64,000 bases of DNA from Paramecium pentaurelia (lineage: Eukaryota; Ciliophora; Oligohymenophorea; Peniculida; Parameciidae), in contig CAJJDO010000006.1 in NCBI GenBank assembly GCA_905183005.1, forward strand, positions 540,159 through 604,158, written 5' to 3'. Position 1 is the first letter of the stretch. Each line of letters opens with the position of its first letter. The notes below the pieces were generated by a model, which was given only the letters and a program-made list of their open reading frames with translations, was not told the DNA's origin and searched no databases. The position numbers were made by a program, and so were the translations under genes. Below are positions 24,877-39,100 of the stretch, piece by piece.

Positions 24877-25726
24877 ATTATCAATTCTGTATATATTTAA
24901 TATTAACAAAAATTTATTTACAATTATATTGAGATCAAAATAAATTAACAAATTGTTAATAATTATAATCTTAAGTACAAATAAGATGTGTTTTTATTTA
25001 TATATTAAATTCTATATCAATTTAACAAAAAAATCTACTTAAAATTATATTGGAAAAAGTGAGAGAGTATAATATTTTTATTTGCTTATCCATCCAAAAT
25101 ATATTTAAATTATTTAAATAATTAATCTAACCTAAACGATGGATTAGCATATAAATTATATAATTCTCCTTTTTATATTTATCGATTTACATTTTTTTCA
25201 TTTTTAATCTATTTTGATTATCAACTATATTATTTCATTTGATTAATTATTCTACTCAAGACCATATAATTCATATTATCCATAAAAAAAGGTGGATATC
25301 TATCTAACATTTAATATTATATCTATTATTAATAGTCAACTGATCTAATCAATCAAATGAATATGTAGAACATTTGAACCAAAATATATATACTTTTAAT
25401 CTTATTTAAAAATTGACATTCACATATATCTAATATCTAAAATTATAATTTCTACTGAAATATAAACATTAAAAATAATTAATACAATCATCATTATTTA
25501 GTAATGTTAAATCTTTAAGATTTGTTGTTCTCATTTATTGAGTATTACATAGATTTCATATCAAACTATTGATCTTTGATATTTATTGAAATTAAAAAAT
25601 ACTCTTTTTACTTTAGTAATCAAACTCTATTAATGTAACTTATTAGTAAAATATTAGGGATTATATTTGCCTAAACAAGTATTATTAATCAGTTTTCTAA
25701 AAAATGAAATAACAAAATTAATTATT
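24877..25726. other. AT-rich spacer upstream of two divergent genes
   Basis: 850 bp between the LRR gene start (minus) and the CFAP100-like start (plus). It presumably holds both promoters. No gene, tRNA or repeat family was recognised. Confidence 0.5.
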
Positions 25727-27216
25727 ATGCAGTCTTAATTACCAAATATTCATGATAGATCATTACAATATGGTGATAATCCATTTTATGTTCCTGATGA
25801 ATATGAGATATATAAATTAAAAGAGAAATCCAAATAAGCCAGATCTGAAGAAAGAATTAAGTTTTCAAAATTGAAGATTCAAGATAAAAGTAAAAAATAG
25901 AAAGGATTTTTTACAATGAGAACACTAGATCGATTAGGTAGTGAAGAAACATCAATAGATAAGGAAGAATAAGAAAAAATGTATAAATTAAATATGATTA
26001 AAGTAATATTGTAGAAGCTGCAAATAGTGCATTGAAAAATAGAGTTAGATAGAGAGAACCCATGCATTAATTTTTAGAAAAGAAAAGAGATATGTTATTG
26101 TTTTAAATGCTAATTGATTAAAAAAGAGAAATGATTGATGAATATGAAAAGTTAACTAGATCCCATAGAAAAGGATTAGAATAAAGTGAATAATTAATTG
26201 ATGAGGATATTGAGATGTTTAATAAATTTTTAGAAGTTAATAATAATAGTTCTAGAGAGGCAATTAAAGAAGCAGAGAATGAAACAAGATTAAAATAAGA
26301 AAAAACTAATGAAATTAAATTATTATTAGAACATAGAACTGAATTACTGACCAAAAATTAATAGAAAGTAGACAATTTAGAAGATTTAATAAAATATAAA
26401 AGATTTTTAGATAGAATAATTCCAAAAGAATTTTAAAAAAAGAATAGAAAGGAAAAGAATAAAGATAAAAATAAAGGCAATCCTAAAGAAAATTATATAA
26501 GTTCTGATTTATAAAAAATATTGGAGGATTCTGAAGATGAATTTGATACTTATTTTTAAGACCCTTAATAATTAGTTGATATATTCTCATAATTGGAAGA
26601 AAGAAATCTTTTTTTGATAGCTAATACAAAAGAGAGAGAATAAATGGTTGAAGAATTAAGGGCAAAGGTAGATTTGAAGAGAAAATAATTAGAGGATAAA
26701 AAATAAAATGCTATATAGAATAAATTAGATTTAGAAAAATAGATTATAACAGTTAATGATTAGATTAAAGTCTTAAAGAGTATAAAGAATGATAATGAAG
26801 GGTTTGAATCACTTCATAATTTGGAGATTATGATTTCTCGTATATATAAAACAGATATAAATCCAGAACCTAGAAAAGATATGACAGGATTGGAAATGTT
26901 AAGAGAAACTGAAAGAAAATTAGAATAATATATTTTAGAGATAAAAAGATATAGATAGATAGCACCAGATATTGTATTAGACAAAGAGAAAGGTTGTATA
27001 AGAGTGAAAAAAGATAAAATGAAATAAGAAAAATAAGAATAAGATTAGATAGAAATGTAAAAAAAATAATAAGAATAATAAAAAGAAATTATTATTTAAA
27101 AGAGATTTGGAAGACCAATCATGATAAGATCATGGCCACCAAAAGAAGAAAAAGAAGAATAAATTGTAACTGAAATAAGTGAAGAAGAGAAAGAAAGATT
27201 AAAATATTTTACATGA
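25727..27216 (+). CDS. CFAP100-like (CCDC37/MIA1) ciliary coiled-coil protein
   Basis: About 488 residues after one 23-nt intron near 25980 (ends AAG). Residues about 110-210 show the DUF4200 pattern: PMHQFLEKKRDMLLFQMLID, KREMIDEYEKL, LEQSEQLIDEDIEMFNKFLE and VNNNSSREAIKEAE. A long coiled coil follows, then a C-terminal RFGRPIMIRSWPPKEE. This combination fits CFAP100, which with CFAP73 forms the MIA complex that regulates inner dynein arms in motile cilia. CFAP73/CCDC42 is the main alternative and lacks the RSWPP-type tail. Confidence 0.72.
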
Positions 27217-27252
27217 TAAATATATATATATATTCTTTAATTGATTATCAAA

Positions 27253-30200
27253 ATGATATGTCCATAATATTTATTGGATTCCATCAATAATTGTAATGAT
27301 AGAGTAATAAAGAGAGCATATGAAAAATTGGAGGGTAAACAAGTACAAACTAAATTAAATTAAGAATCTAGTAGAGGTGTGTTAATAATTGAAATAATCT
27401 CTAAGGACATAATTAAGTTTACAAAACGTTTAAGATAAAAAGACAGATAGTAAATATCTTTTAAATATTTTAACAGATATCAGTTCATTAGCATTATTAC
27501 TATTAGCACTTTGTAGCTATAAATTAAATGATTTTAATTTAAGTCATTTAATTGCTTACTTTGGATGTTCTTAAGAGACTCCATAATTAGATTCCCAAGA
27601 ATTTGATTAAGTAGAATGGCTTAAATTAGAATTAGAATGGATATCAATATAATCCTTATAAAAAATGAATCAGTTATAAGAATGTATAATTAAAATAGAA
27701 ACTGTTTAAAAATAATTATAAAAGAGTAAGAATAGAAAGATGTGGACTTAATTAGAGATTATATTAGAGTAGAAGAAATCATATTTGCAAGATTATGTTG
27801 ATAATAAATAGAGAATATTTTAAATGTTTAGTGATGATGAGAAAGCAGTTTTAGCCAAAAAATTACAATAATTATTTCTTAAATAGGATTAAGATCTATA
27901 TTTTTAATAAGAAGGTTATCCTGCTTATTTAATTAGTTCTTAATGGATAGCTCGTTTTAGTTTATTCACAAAATATTATGAATTGAGAAGGGAAAATCCA
28001 GATTAATTAAAATAATTTATTGCAAAAAAGAATGTATGATGTAATCATATTATATAAAGAACTCAATGGAAGATGAAACATTTGTAGAAATATTTAAATA
28101 ATATTGTAATCAATAAACATATGAAGAATTGGAAAAAATATCAAATTCAACCTAAAATAATAGTGATATACATATATGTCCGATTTATAATGATGATTTA
28201 ATTGATATATAAACATAATTTGAGAAAGACCCATTGAAAGCAAAAAGCTATTCAAATTATGCCTTAAACAAATCTATTAGAGAAAATTAAAATTTCATAT
28301 TTGTAAGTAGTTAGATATGGAGATTATTATATGGATTATTTGGTGGTGTTGAAATAAAAAGAATTATTATATGTAGAAGTTAACATGCAGTTGAAACACA
28401 TTTATTTTAAGTTAGATGCTAGTTATTCCCATAATCATCTTAAAGGATAATAAATTTATAATTTAATGGAAATGAAAGAATGGAAGATCTTATTAATAAA
28501 GTAAATAGGATTACTAATTAAAAAGTAAGAAATATTTGGAAGATTCCTAAAGAAATCAATTAAGAAGAATTAATGAAAAGTTAATCAGTAGTTGGTACAA
28601 AATTAAGTAGAGATAATATATTAGAAGTATTCTTATTTATTACATAAGTAAGCAGAGATAGGACCTGAAGAAGTTTTACTTTTAGAATTAGAATAAGATT
28701 AATATAGATTATAAAAAAAAGAGAATTTATAAACAATAACTATTCCTAATAAATGTGCAAGTTGTGGTAATTAAGAATCTTAACTCTATTTATGTGAATG
28801 TAGAAGTGTTAAATATTGTAATGAATCATGTTAAGCTAATGATTTAAAGAATCATTAAGATGTTTGTAAAAGTAATTCTATTATTTTTTAATTTAGAAAT
28901 CATGGAAAAGGATTCTTTAATTAATTAATTAGCTAAGAAATATAAAGTGAGACCTCCAGCTAAAATAATTAAAAATTCAGCCAAAGGAATATGTGGATTA
29001 AGTAATTTAGGAAATACTTGTTTTATGAATTCTAGTTTATAATGTTTGAGTAATGTAACTGAACTAACTGAATATATGATATACAATACTTTTCTATAAG
29101 ATTTAAATGAAAAAAATCCATTAGGTACAGGAGGTAGATTAGCTTGCAATTATGCTGATTTATTAAAAGATCTCTATGAATCTACATCAACTAGTGTAGC
29201 ACCTTGGAATGTTAAAAAAGTGATAGGATAATAAGCTCCTTAATTTAATGGTTATAGTTAATAAGACTCATAAGAATTACTCTCATACTTATTAGATGGT
29301 TTACATGAAGATTTGAATAGAATTAAAAAGAAACCATATATTCCAGATGTAGAATATAAGGGTTAAAGTGATTAAGAATTTGCAGATGTATATTGGGAAA
29401 ATCATAAAAAGAGAAATGATTCAAAAATTATAGATCTTTTTACAGGATAATTTAAATCTAGAGTAGAATGTCCTGAGTGTAACTTTGTATCTATAACTTT
29501 TGATCCTTTTGTTACAATATCATTACCAATTCCTAGTAAAGAATATGTTTAATTTCAATTTTATTTAATTTTTAGAGATTCTAATTAAACACCTTTAAAA
29601 ATTTAATAAACTTTACAATCAACTTAAACAGCTGGAGAAGTTATAGATATAATTTCAAAGATTAAAAATATCAAAGCTGAATATCTAAAATTTTATTCTT
29701 TATAAGATTCAGCTATTATTGACAATGGAATTTCACCAGAATAAACAATTAAATAAATTAAAGAGACTTAAGCTACAACATTTTTATATGAAGAATTTGA
29801 TGAAAAAATAGATAAACCAATATCTAAATATGATTCTAAAATAAAATCACCATATTAATAAGTACTCTGTAATGTTAGGAAATTTGAAGAAAATAGATTA
29901 AATCAATAGAATTATAGAATATCTTTTACAAGAATTTGTTATGTAGATAGTCAAACAACATATTAAGAGCTTCATCTTATTATTTATTAAATCTTTAGAA
30001 CTCATATATTACAGATTAGTGATATTACTTATAATTTAAATTTGAATAAGGAATTTGAATAGTTCTTAAAGAATATTAAAAAAGTTATATACAAAGATTA
30101 ATTTGAAGAATATTAAGAGTTATTAAAATTAAAAGAAAATATATTTTAACTCTAAGATGAAAACAATAAGCTTTTACCATTTACAGATAAATAAATAGAA

Positions 30201-30861
30201 GCAAATGGAAAACCCATAATACTAAATGCATAATTTAAATTACGTGCTGAACTTTTAAAATTAAATAGATGTGTTGATGCAGATTTTACACTTTAAGTTT
30301 CTAATCAAAGTTCTATGCAAACAATAACTTTAAATGATTGTTTAAATCAATTTTGTTAAGAAGAAGTCTTAGGAGCTGGAAATGAGTGGTATTGTTCTAA
30401 ATGTAAAAAACATTAAAAAGCAAAGAAATAAATGTAAATATATAAAGTATAATATATATCCATCTAATTTAGGCACCTTAAATTATGATCATGCATCTAA
30501 AAAGATTTAGATCCACAAGAGTCACTTAATTTTATGGTACCTATTCTGTAGGAGGAGTTTCTAAAATAGTCTAATATGTTGATTTCCCTGTTGAAAATTT
30601 CAACATATAACCATTTATTTTAGAGAAAGTATTTTTGTTATATTTAAGATTAAGGAATCTCAATAACCATATATTTATGACTTATTTGCAGTTTCCAATC
30701 ATTATGGTGGAATGGGAGGTGGACATTACACAGCCTATGCCAAAAATCCAATGTATAATGCCTGGTTTGATTATAATGATTCTTAAGTGAAAGAATTAAG
30801 ATCAAGTCCAGTCACAGATGCAGCATATGTTTTATTTTATAGAAGAAGAAAAGTAAAATGA
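27253..30861 (+). CDS. Ubiquitin-specific protease with DUSP and MYND domains
   Basis: About 1,150 residues; several introns were followed (22, 26, 22, 25 and about 20 nt). Order: a helical N-terminus (about 1-150); a DUSP-like region with YLISSQWIARFSLFTKYYEL and FVSSQIWRLLYGLFGG; a MYND zinc finger CASCGNQESQLYLCECRSV followed by YCNESCQANDLKNHQDVC; then the UCH catalytic domain. The latter has the Cys box GLSNLGNTCFMNSSLQCL, IMHLKRF, and the His box YGGMGGGHYTAYAKN with FDYNDSQV. All catalytic residues are present, so it should cleave ubiquitin. A MYND finger placed directly before the catalytic core in a DUSP-type USP is unusual. It starts 36 bp after the CFAP100-like gene. Confidence 0.9.
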
Positions 30862-30892
30862 TATAATATGAAATATTTTTATAATTTGATAC

Positions 30893-30915
30893 TTATATAT
30901 ATATATATATATATC
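30893..30915. repeat. (AT)n dinucleotide run
   Basis: About eleven alternating TA repeats lie between the convergent USP and pirin genes. This is simple sequence that probably falls in the overlapping 3' ends. Confidence 0.8.
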
Positions 30916-30932
30916 ATATTAGTGATTGTCAA

Positions 30933-31754
30933 TCACTTTTTCATCTCAATCAATAAGACATGAGCTTTGCCTTTTGGTTTGAGAACTATGCTTTTGAATA
31001 CTTTTACTCCATCATGCTAATTTACTAATTAGCTTTTGACATCTTGTAAAGGTAAACATGAATCAATATTCAATTCAAACGAACCTTCAACACATAAAAG
31101 ATAAGCTTATCTACCCTCTTTGATCTATAATTTATTAATATAGTAATACTTCAAATCTTTATTCTGTTGTAAATTCGTTAATCCAAATATTAGCATCTTG
31201 ATTAATTTTAGCAGGAGCTAATGAATTTTCTTATAAATCTCCAACTAAATGAAACCATTTATTATCAGCTTAACCATTTTAGCCTCTATAACTTTTGTAT
31301 TAAACTTTTGTATTAGTTTGTCTTGGCAAAATCCAAATTTATATGAATCTACAAGCTTCTTTTTTTGATAAATTAAATTCCGAATGGTATACTCCTGATC
31401 CTGCACTCATATATTATGCTGATCCTCTTCCAAGTGATTCTTTATTTCCTTTTGAATCTCCATGTGTTAATTCTCCTTAAACAATGTAACTTACAATCTC
31501 CATATTTGAATGAGGATGCTCTCCAAATCCTCTATTAGGTTAAACTAAGTCATCATTCATTACTCTCAATACTCCAAATGATTAATTTTATGGATCACGG
31601 TATTCTTGAATTTTTAGTAATTAATACCTGCAAAACTAAAATGGAATCTACTCTTTAACCAATTAACCTTTGCATCATCGTTTTAGGGATTACCAAAATA
31701 TCGAGGATCAGGTTCACTAACATACAAGTCTTTTGCTGGTATATGAATAAACAT
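30933..31754 (-). CDS. Pirin-family cupin protein
   Basis: About 257 residues after two introns (23 nt ending AAG, 25 nt). The first cupin domain carries RVMNDDLVQPNRGFGEHPHS and MEIVSYIVQGELTHGDSKG, with the metal-binding H and E residues. It is followed by MSAGSGVYHSEFN and ACRFIQIWILP. The C-terminal half is a second, weaker cupin. Pirins bind iron and have been described as quercetinases or as transcription cofactors; the function here is open. The pattern is closest to the bacterial-like YhaK/pirin group. Confidence 0.88.
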
Positions 31755-32099
31755 CAAAAATATTTATAAAAACATATATTTTCTAATTTTTAAATGTCTT
31801 TTTGGAATTTCTAAACTCTTAAAATTATCTATAATTATCAAAAGTTATTTAATAATTTAATATTTATAATAATATAAATTACATTCTAAATTTCATCACT
31901 ACATTTAAATTTATTATATGATAAGTATCATTTACATAAATTTAACATCATTTAATATGATCTTATTATCATATTATTTTAATATTTTATTCTAATATTT
32001 ATATATTAATTTTTAACATTAAAATTAGGATTTCAAATCTATATTATCAAATTTATATAAAATAAATTATAATTATAAATATTATTGATATCAATTAAA
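31755..32099. promoter_or_regulatory. Divergent intergenic region (pirin / ATG2-like)
   Basis: 345 AT-rich bases separate two genes transcribed away from each other and must contain both promoters. No motif was singled out. Confidence 0.35.
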
Positions 32100-35000
32100 A
32101 TGTTTGAACCTATCTTTTCTTTCTTTGGAGGACTTGCATCCAAAGCCAAATCAAAAATTATTGAAAAAACATTATAACCTATTATTGACTATAATTTTGA
32201 AAACATATTTGAATAGAAAATTGCTATTAAAGATTTAAATAAAGGAATTACTAATATTAAATTAAATACAAAATATTTAAATGGAATTATGAAAACTAAT
32301 ACTTTAAAAGAATTCTCAATTAGTAAATAATCTTTATTTAATGATAGAATTTCTAAAACTTGAAAAATTACAATTATAAATGAGTGATGTAGATTTGATT
32401 TTGGATTTAAATACTTAAATTTAATAAGAAGAAGCTTTAGAATCATTAGAAGTTGAAGATATAATGAACAAAAGTCTTCATACATAGATTGAGAAATTAA
32501 AAAATGAATTTTTAGTAATAATTAATATTTTTATATTTTAGAATTAAGGAGATGATTCTTATTTTTAAGATGAAATCAAATCTCCAATTCAATAAAATGT
32601 ATAAAAAGAACCTTCATCAAAAATTGTTATGATTTTAAGAATCATCGATAACATTTTTGGAAATATTAAGATAGATATTAAAAATTTAAGGGTTAAATTT
32701 GTAGGCAAAATAAATCCAGATACAGAAACTAGTTTATCTTTTCAAATCAATAAAATTGATTGCAATATGTAAAAACCTTAAAATACCAATTAAATTCTTT
32801 TATTAGCACTTATTGATTAAATATAACTATATTTAAATGAAAATAAATAAATAGGTTAAATAAATAATGCTGTTAAATTAGATGTCTATTTAACTTAGAA
32901 TGCAGAACCAAAAATAAAAATTTAAGGTGAATAACTTCAAATAGTTATATCATTAAATTAAATAGATTAAATTTCTTCATTATTAGCTTAAAGTTAATAA
33001 GTTTTAGAGTAAAGAAAAAATATCATAAATGAAGTATTAAGTTTAAGTAATAAGAATTAATAAATTCAAAATATAAATAATTAATAAAAAGAAGAACTAA
33101 GAAAAACAATAAATTTAAATAAATATAAATTAGTAGAATATTTTAAGAAATCATATAATTAAACGAAAATTATGTAAGAAGATATTGCTGAGAGTACAAT
33201 TATAATTTAAAATATTCCAGAATCTAAAATTAAAGATTTCCATTCCTCAGTTAAATAAATGAATGAATAAAAAGAATTTTTGAATTCTTGTTTTTAAGGT
33301 TTAACTCTTTATATTACTTCTAATGATGTTGATTAATAATTTAATTATTAATAAAAGAATTTTAAATTTGATTTAGAAAACTACTACTCAATATCATTAT
33401 GTGATATTAGAATAATAAAAAATAATAAATTTAATATATTTATTAATTCTGCATTAATTTATGAATTTTAGAAATTAGAACCTAAATTTAAAAGTATAAG
33501 AGATTCAATTTAGAAATTAGAATAAGATTTTGTTATAATTGATGATTCAAAGTATTTATGCAAGATAATCATGAAAACAGGAAAAGATTAATACTCTAAT
33601 GAGGATTTATATAAGGATGGTCATGAAATTCTAATTGAAGAACCAACAATATTTATTTCGTAAACTCAATTTGTTAGTCCAATTAAACTAGAAATTATAG
33701 ATTAACATATTAATATGGACATAACACCTTTTAACTTAATATTAGAATAAAATTAACTTTAATTTATTATGAAAATTGTTGATATTATAAATCAGAACTC
33801 ATCTAAATCAAATAATCAAAATATTTCTAAGACTAAATTCTATATATCTTAAACTAAATTTTCATTATATTATCATATTAATGAATCTTAATACACTAAT
33901 AGTTGTATTATGCAAAATGGGGAACAAGATTATATATAATTAAATTTTATTGATTTCTTCCTTACTACTCCAGATGAAGATAATTAACAATCCTAATCAG
34001 TATATTAATATAAAACTTAATTCAAATTTGGATGTCAAAATATTTGTGGATTTAATAATTAAATATAAATAAATAATTTGACTGGTTATTTTGGATCATT
34101 ACTCAAAACTTCAACATAAAATATAAAGAAATTAGATGAATAAAATAAAACATAAATAATTTAATACTTAAAAGAATGTAAATTAAGGTAAGAGTTACAT
34201 TTTGAATTGTAAATAGATAGTGTATATTTAAAACATGATTCATTTGATAATTTTTATAGGATGATTGCTTAATTAAACTAAGTATTTAATGGTAATTAGA
34301 AATAAACATAAAATAATTAGAAAAAACAATAGAATATTTACTTTTCTACGAAAATAAAAACAATTGAAGCTACATTATATTAAACTTTAATTTTATGTTT
34401 GAAGCAATTCAAATACTATTTCACAATTGATTATCATTTTATACTATTAGAAGATTTAAATGTTTTCAATAAAAATAATCCTTAAAAATTACTTCAAAAT
34501 TAACTTTAAGATAAATGGATATTCAATCTAATTATGAAATAAAATATTATCAATCTTGAATTTTCAGCTTTAAAATTAAATTTAATTAATTTTAATTTTG
34601 ATATATTAAACTCTTGTATTAAAAGACTTATAAACTCAATTTAATTATTAAATCCTCCTTAATAATCTAATAAACCATAAAATGAGAAATCAGAAATTAA
34701 TACTTTTTTTAAATCAATAATGATTGATGTATTACCTTTCTACAATGAGGAAATTATTCTGTAGAAAAAAGGTTAAGCTAAATTGAGATACTCAAAAGAA
34801 TATTATCCATCTTGGACAAGATCAATTTTAATAATAAATAATACACTTTTTAAGAATGATTTAATTCAAATTGAAGAAATATAACATTATTTTACAAATA
34901 ATAATACAAAAGATAGAAATGATGAATTAATCAATTTAAATTAATTCTAAAAAATAGGATAGATTTAAAAAATTGAATTATTGAATAATAAATTTATGAA

Positions 35001-36178
35001 AATCAATTCTATTCAATTATTCCATATTTCTAAATAGATAATTGTAGATCTTATAGATCATTTTGAACATTTATCTAAAGATTTTAAATAAGATTAAATT
35101 AATGAGAAAAAAAATTACTAAAAATTAGATAAAATTGAAATGAAAACAATAAGTTTCGAAATATTATGTGATCAATTAATTTTAACATCAGAATCTCAAA
35201 TTTTTGAAATAAATATACATTATATATAATTTTAATTTGGAGATAAGTGTTGTCATTTAAAATTGGGTAGAGCTTTTATATTAGATAATCATGAATAGAG
35301 TAAATTTAAATATATACTTGATGAAGTAGATCTAAATGAATTTGAAGATATTCAAAATTAAATAATAAAAGAAAGTCCATTTTTAGATTTGATAATGTAA
35401 TTTGATTAAAATAACTTTGTATTAAAGTTATAATTAAAACCTATAAGAATATGTTTATCTGGATATTAATTTTAAATATTACTGAAATCCTTTTAAAAAA
35501 AAGTTAAGGAAGTAGCTATTAAATTTATAAATGATGATGATGATGAATCTTTTGAAATTATAAAATAAAAGGATCCTTTTAATTTACAAGTTGAATTATT
35601 TCCAATATAATTTATAGTTTCATTTGATTCAGAGGGTTTGGATGTTGAAGGATTAAAAACATAAGTATTAAAATTTGGATCATTTAATAATTTAATCTTA
35701 GCAACTAATTAGGTTTTATAGTTTTATTAAAACAATTAAACTTCAAAATAAGATTTCATTTAATTTTTAATTAGCTAATAATTATCAACTTTTAGGATCT
35801 TGTTTTAAGCATATAATACTCTTGATATAACTAAAGCTGCTAGTTCATTTACAGATGGCATAGCTAATATGTTTAGTAAACCTTTTATTTCTAATAATGG
35901 ATTTGTATGATATTATAGGTTATATTAGTTGTATGGTTTAATTGAAGGAAGTTATGATTTTACATGTGGTGTAACATCATCATTATTATAATTAACAGCA
36001 TTGCCAGCAAGTGCTATAAATAATGTTGCAAATTACATTGGATTTGGTGCAATTTCTATACCATTCTCTTAATTTGAAGAATTTTGTAAAAAATTATATT
36101 ATAAAGTAATAATAATTTATAAATTAGATTAACCCAGAAAAAGGAATTCCTTCAAGGTTTTTTAAAGATAAATACTGA
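32100..36178 (+). CDS. ATG2-like chorein lipid-transfer protein
   Basis: About 1,320 residues after several introns (25 nt near 32325, 27 nt near 32513, 24 nt near 35907, 22 nt near 36103). The N-terminus is a chorein-like start with a helix followed by beta strands (QKIAIKDLNKGITNIKLNT, FLKLEKLQLQMSDVDLILDL). Then comes MILRIIDNIFGNIKIDIKNL with VKFVGKINPD, the arrangement seen in ATG2. The C-terminal about 100 residues include AASSFTDGIANMF, LYGLIEGSYDFTCGV and LPASAINNVANYIG, resembling the ATG2 C-terminal region. ATG2 is a rod that moves lipids from ER to the growing autophagosome. VPS13 is the main alternative, but the size and C-terminus fit ATG2 better. Confidence 0.6.
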
Positions 36179-36194
36179 TGAATAATATTATATT

Positions 36195-39100
36195 TCATAA
36201 AATGCTCTTAAGTTCTAGGAATTTCTCATTTTTTAATAGTTCTTCATAAGTTCCACAAGCTTAAATTTATCCTTCTCCCATTACATATACGTTATCAAAA
36301 TATTAAAGATTTTCTAATCTATGGGATATTAGAAGTAAGGTTTTATTTTATACAAAATTAAATAACTTCTTCATAATTTTATTATCTAAAATAATAATTA
36401 AATTTTATTACTAGTTTCTATGTCCATATTGGATGTAGCTTCATCCATTAAAATAATGTCTCTATTCAATAATATTGATTGTACAAAATTTACTATTTAT
36501 TTTTCCCCATTTGATAAATTTTAAGTATTTTTATTTAAATCAATTTAGAAGTCTAATTCTTTAAATAAATCTTCAATTTGTTAATTACTAAATTATTAAT
36601 TTGGATCAATATTTTCTCTTATTGATCCTGGTAATATAACTCCTTATTAAGGAATTACACTCATAGTTGATCTTAATTATGTTGTTCCATAGTAAGAGAT
36701 TGGATTCCCAAAAAAGTAAATTTACCCTTTTTAGAATTCATATAAAGATACAAGTAAATTAAAAAGACTTGATTTTCCTGATCCTGTCCTACCACAAAAG
36801 GCTACTTTTTATCCCTTTGAAATTTGAAATGAGACTCCTTTTAGAGCATAATCTGCAGATGCTAAACCTTTTGCCATTCCATAACTAAGCCAAACATTAT
36901 CATAAACAATTAAATTGTCTTTGTATTCTTAAATTGGTGCATTTTATTCTTAAGGGAAATTCACAATCTATTTAATTCTTTATAATGATTGACTGACTAT
37001 AGTGATTCTTCTCCAACTTGAAACAGATTTAGATAAAAATTGATTACCAAATAATAAATAAGCATAAGTATAACTTAATTTATTTCCTGTGATAATCAAT
37101 AATACTAAAACAGTTGATTCTACAATAAAATTACGTAATTTAAGAGTATATTCTAATTAACTTTAAGATAAAGAATTAGCATATTTATAAAGTAGAATCT
37201 TTTAAAATTAAGTTTAGATTTTATTTTGTTATTTAAAATATTTAATAAATTTATGTCCTTTTTCTGTTTCAATAATAAAGGAATCAAAGTCTTATGTTTC
37301 AAAATACCTATTAATTTCTACTTATCTTGAGACTTTAAATTTTCTGTGTAATAATTAATTTTTAATTAATAAATAGCCACTTATAATAACATAAAGAATT
37401 ATTTCAAATTACATGGAACTAATAAGTAAGAATAAACCTAGAAATTCTAGGGAAACTGTAAAAAAATAATTTAAAGGGAGATCATCAATTTCATTCATAT
37501 CATCAAATAATCTCCTGATATAAAAAGAACTAGAAAAAATATCATAATATTTAGTTGGTAAATGTATGAATTTCTACATTAATAAATCAAATATATTTTT
37601 TGCTGATATTATAGTTGCATATGAATAACTAAATCCTCTTAACAAAGTCAATCCTGATAAAATAAGAAATACATTTAAAAACTCTGATTTATCAAAATTT
37701 TTTAAATTAGAAATGTTATTATGAATCCATAATTCAAATCCACCTTTCATTATTTAATGAAGTAAAGAACAGACAATAAAAAATATAAGAATTTTAAAAC
37801 CTAATGCATTTATATAAAATTGATAATTTTCCTTTAAATTTTATTCAGTTTCTTAATCGATTTCTTTTTCAGGTTAAGAAGGTTCTATTGCATCAATAAT
37901 AGGTTTAGGTGAAAAATTAACATTACCAACTTGAAAATTTTACTTTTCTTCTAAAATAGCTATATTATTTTCAATTTTAATAACAAAGTCTACATATTAT
38001 AAATATTAGAGTTAGTTTAATACTAAAACAACAGTTTTTCCTTTTAAAAAAGTAGTAATAGATTTAAACATATGATCTGCTACATTTTCGTCAACAGCTG
38101 AAAAAATATCATCAAAATAATATGATTAAGTGTCATAATATAAAGCTCTACAAAATGTTACCCTTTATTTTTATCCACCACTTAAATTTGTTCCATTAAA
38201 TCCTACTTATTTATTATCATCAAAATCTATAGCAGCTAATTTCAGACATTATTAATATCTTTATTCATTATATTATTATCCAAATAAAATATTTGATTTC
38301 ACTGTTCCACTAAATAACCATGCATTTTGACTTACATATGATCCATCACAAAAATATTCTAACAACATACTTTTTCCTGATCCTATTTAACCTATAATAC
38401 AAGTTAATTTGTTTCTTTTTATTTCATTAAATGTTAAAGATATTTAAAATCTTGTTTAATTTGCCTAATTAAATGAATCTCCCTTTATAAAATTGATTAC
38501 TCTATCAAAAATTCTAATTTTTTTTATTGAACTTACTTCAATAATATTTTCTTTAACAAGTTTAGCTTCAATTTCAGTTGTATTAAAATAATCATAAAGT
38601 TTTATTACTGAAAAAATACTCCCTAAAAATTCACCAAAACACCAAGGGAATGCATTTATTGGACTTACTAATTTATCAAAAAATATTAAGATAGTGTAGA
38701 ATTATTCTTTTTCCAATTCTTAAAGTTTATAAAAGGCAACAAATAATAATACAATTTAAGTCATTCTTCTAAAAAAAGTTACAAATGTATCAACATATTA
38801 AATTCCTTTGTTACCTAAAAATTCTTATTCTCTAACAATATTTATTAATTTAAGCATAACATTCTCCCATTGTAAATATTTAATACTTTTTATACCACAC
38901 AACATATCTTATGTTAGTCTCAATCTTTTATCTGAAAAATATTAAATTCTCCATGCATATATCTAAGCTACTGATGCTGCTAATAAAGCAAATAAACTCA
39001 ATATAACACCATATTTAATTGAATCAAATAAATTTTCATTCTTCAACAAATGATATACAAATGGTAATTCAAAAGAAATTGCTATTAAATCATAAAATGA

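Noticed and set aside
32189..32485. Minus-strand 98-codon hydrophobic ORF
   Set aside because: Antisense to the N-terminal exons of the ATG2-like gene.
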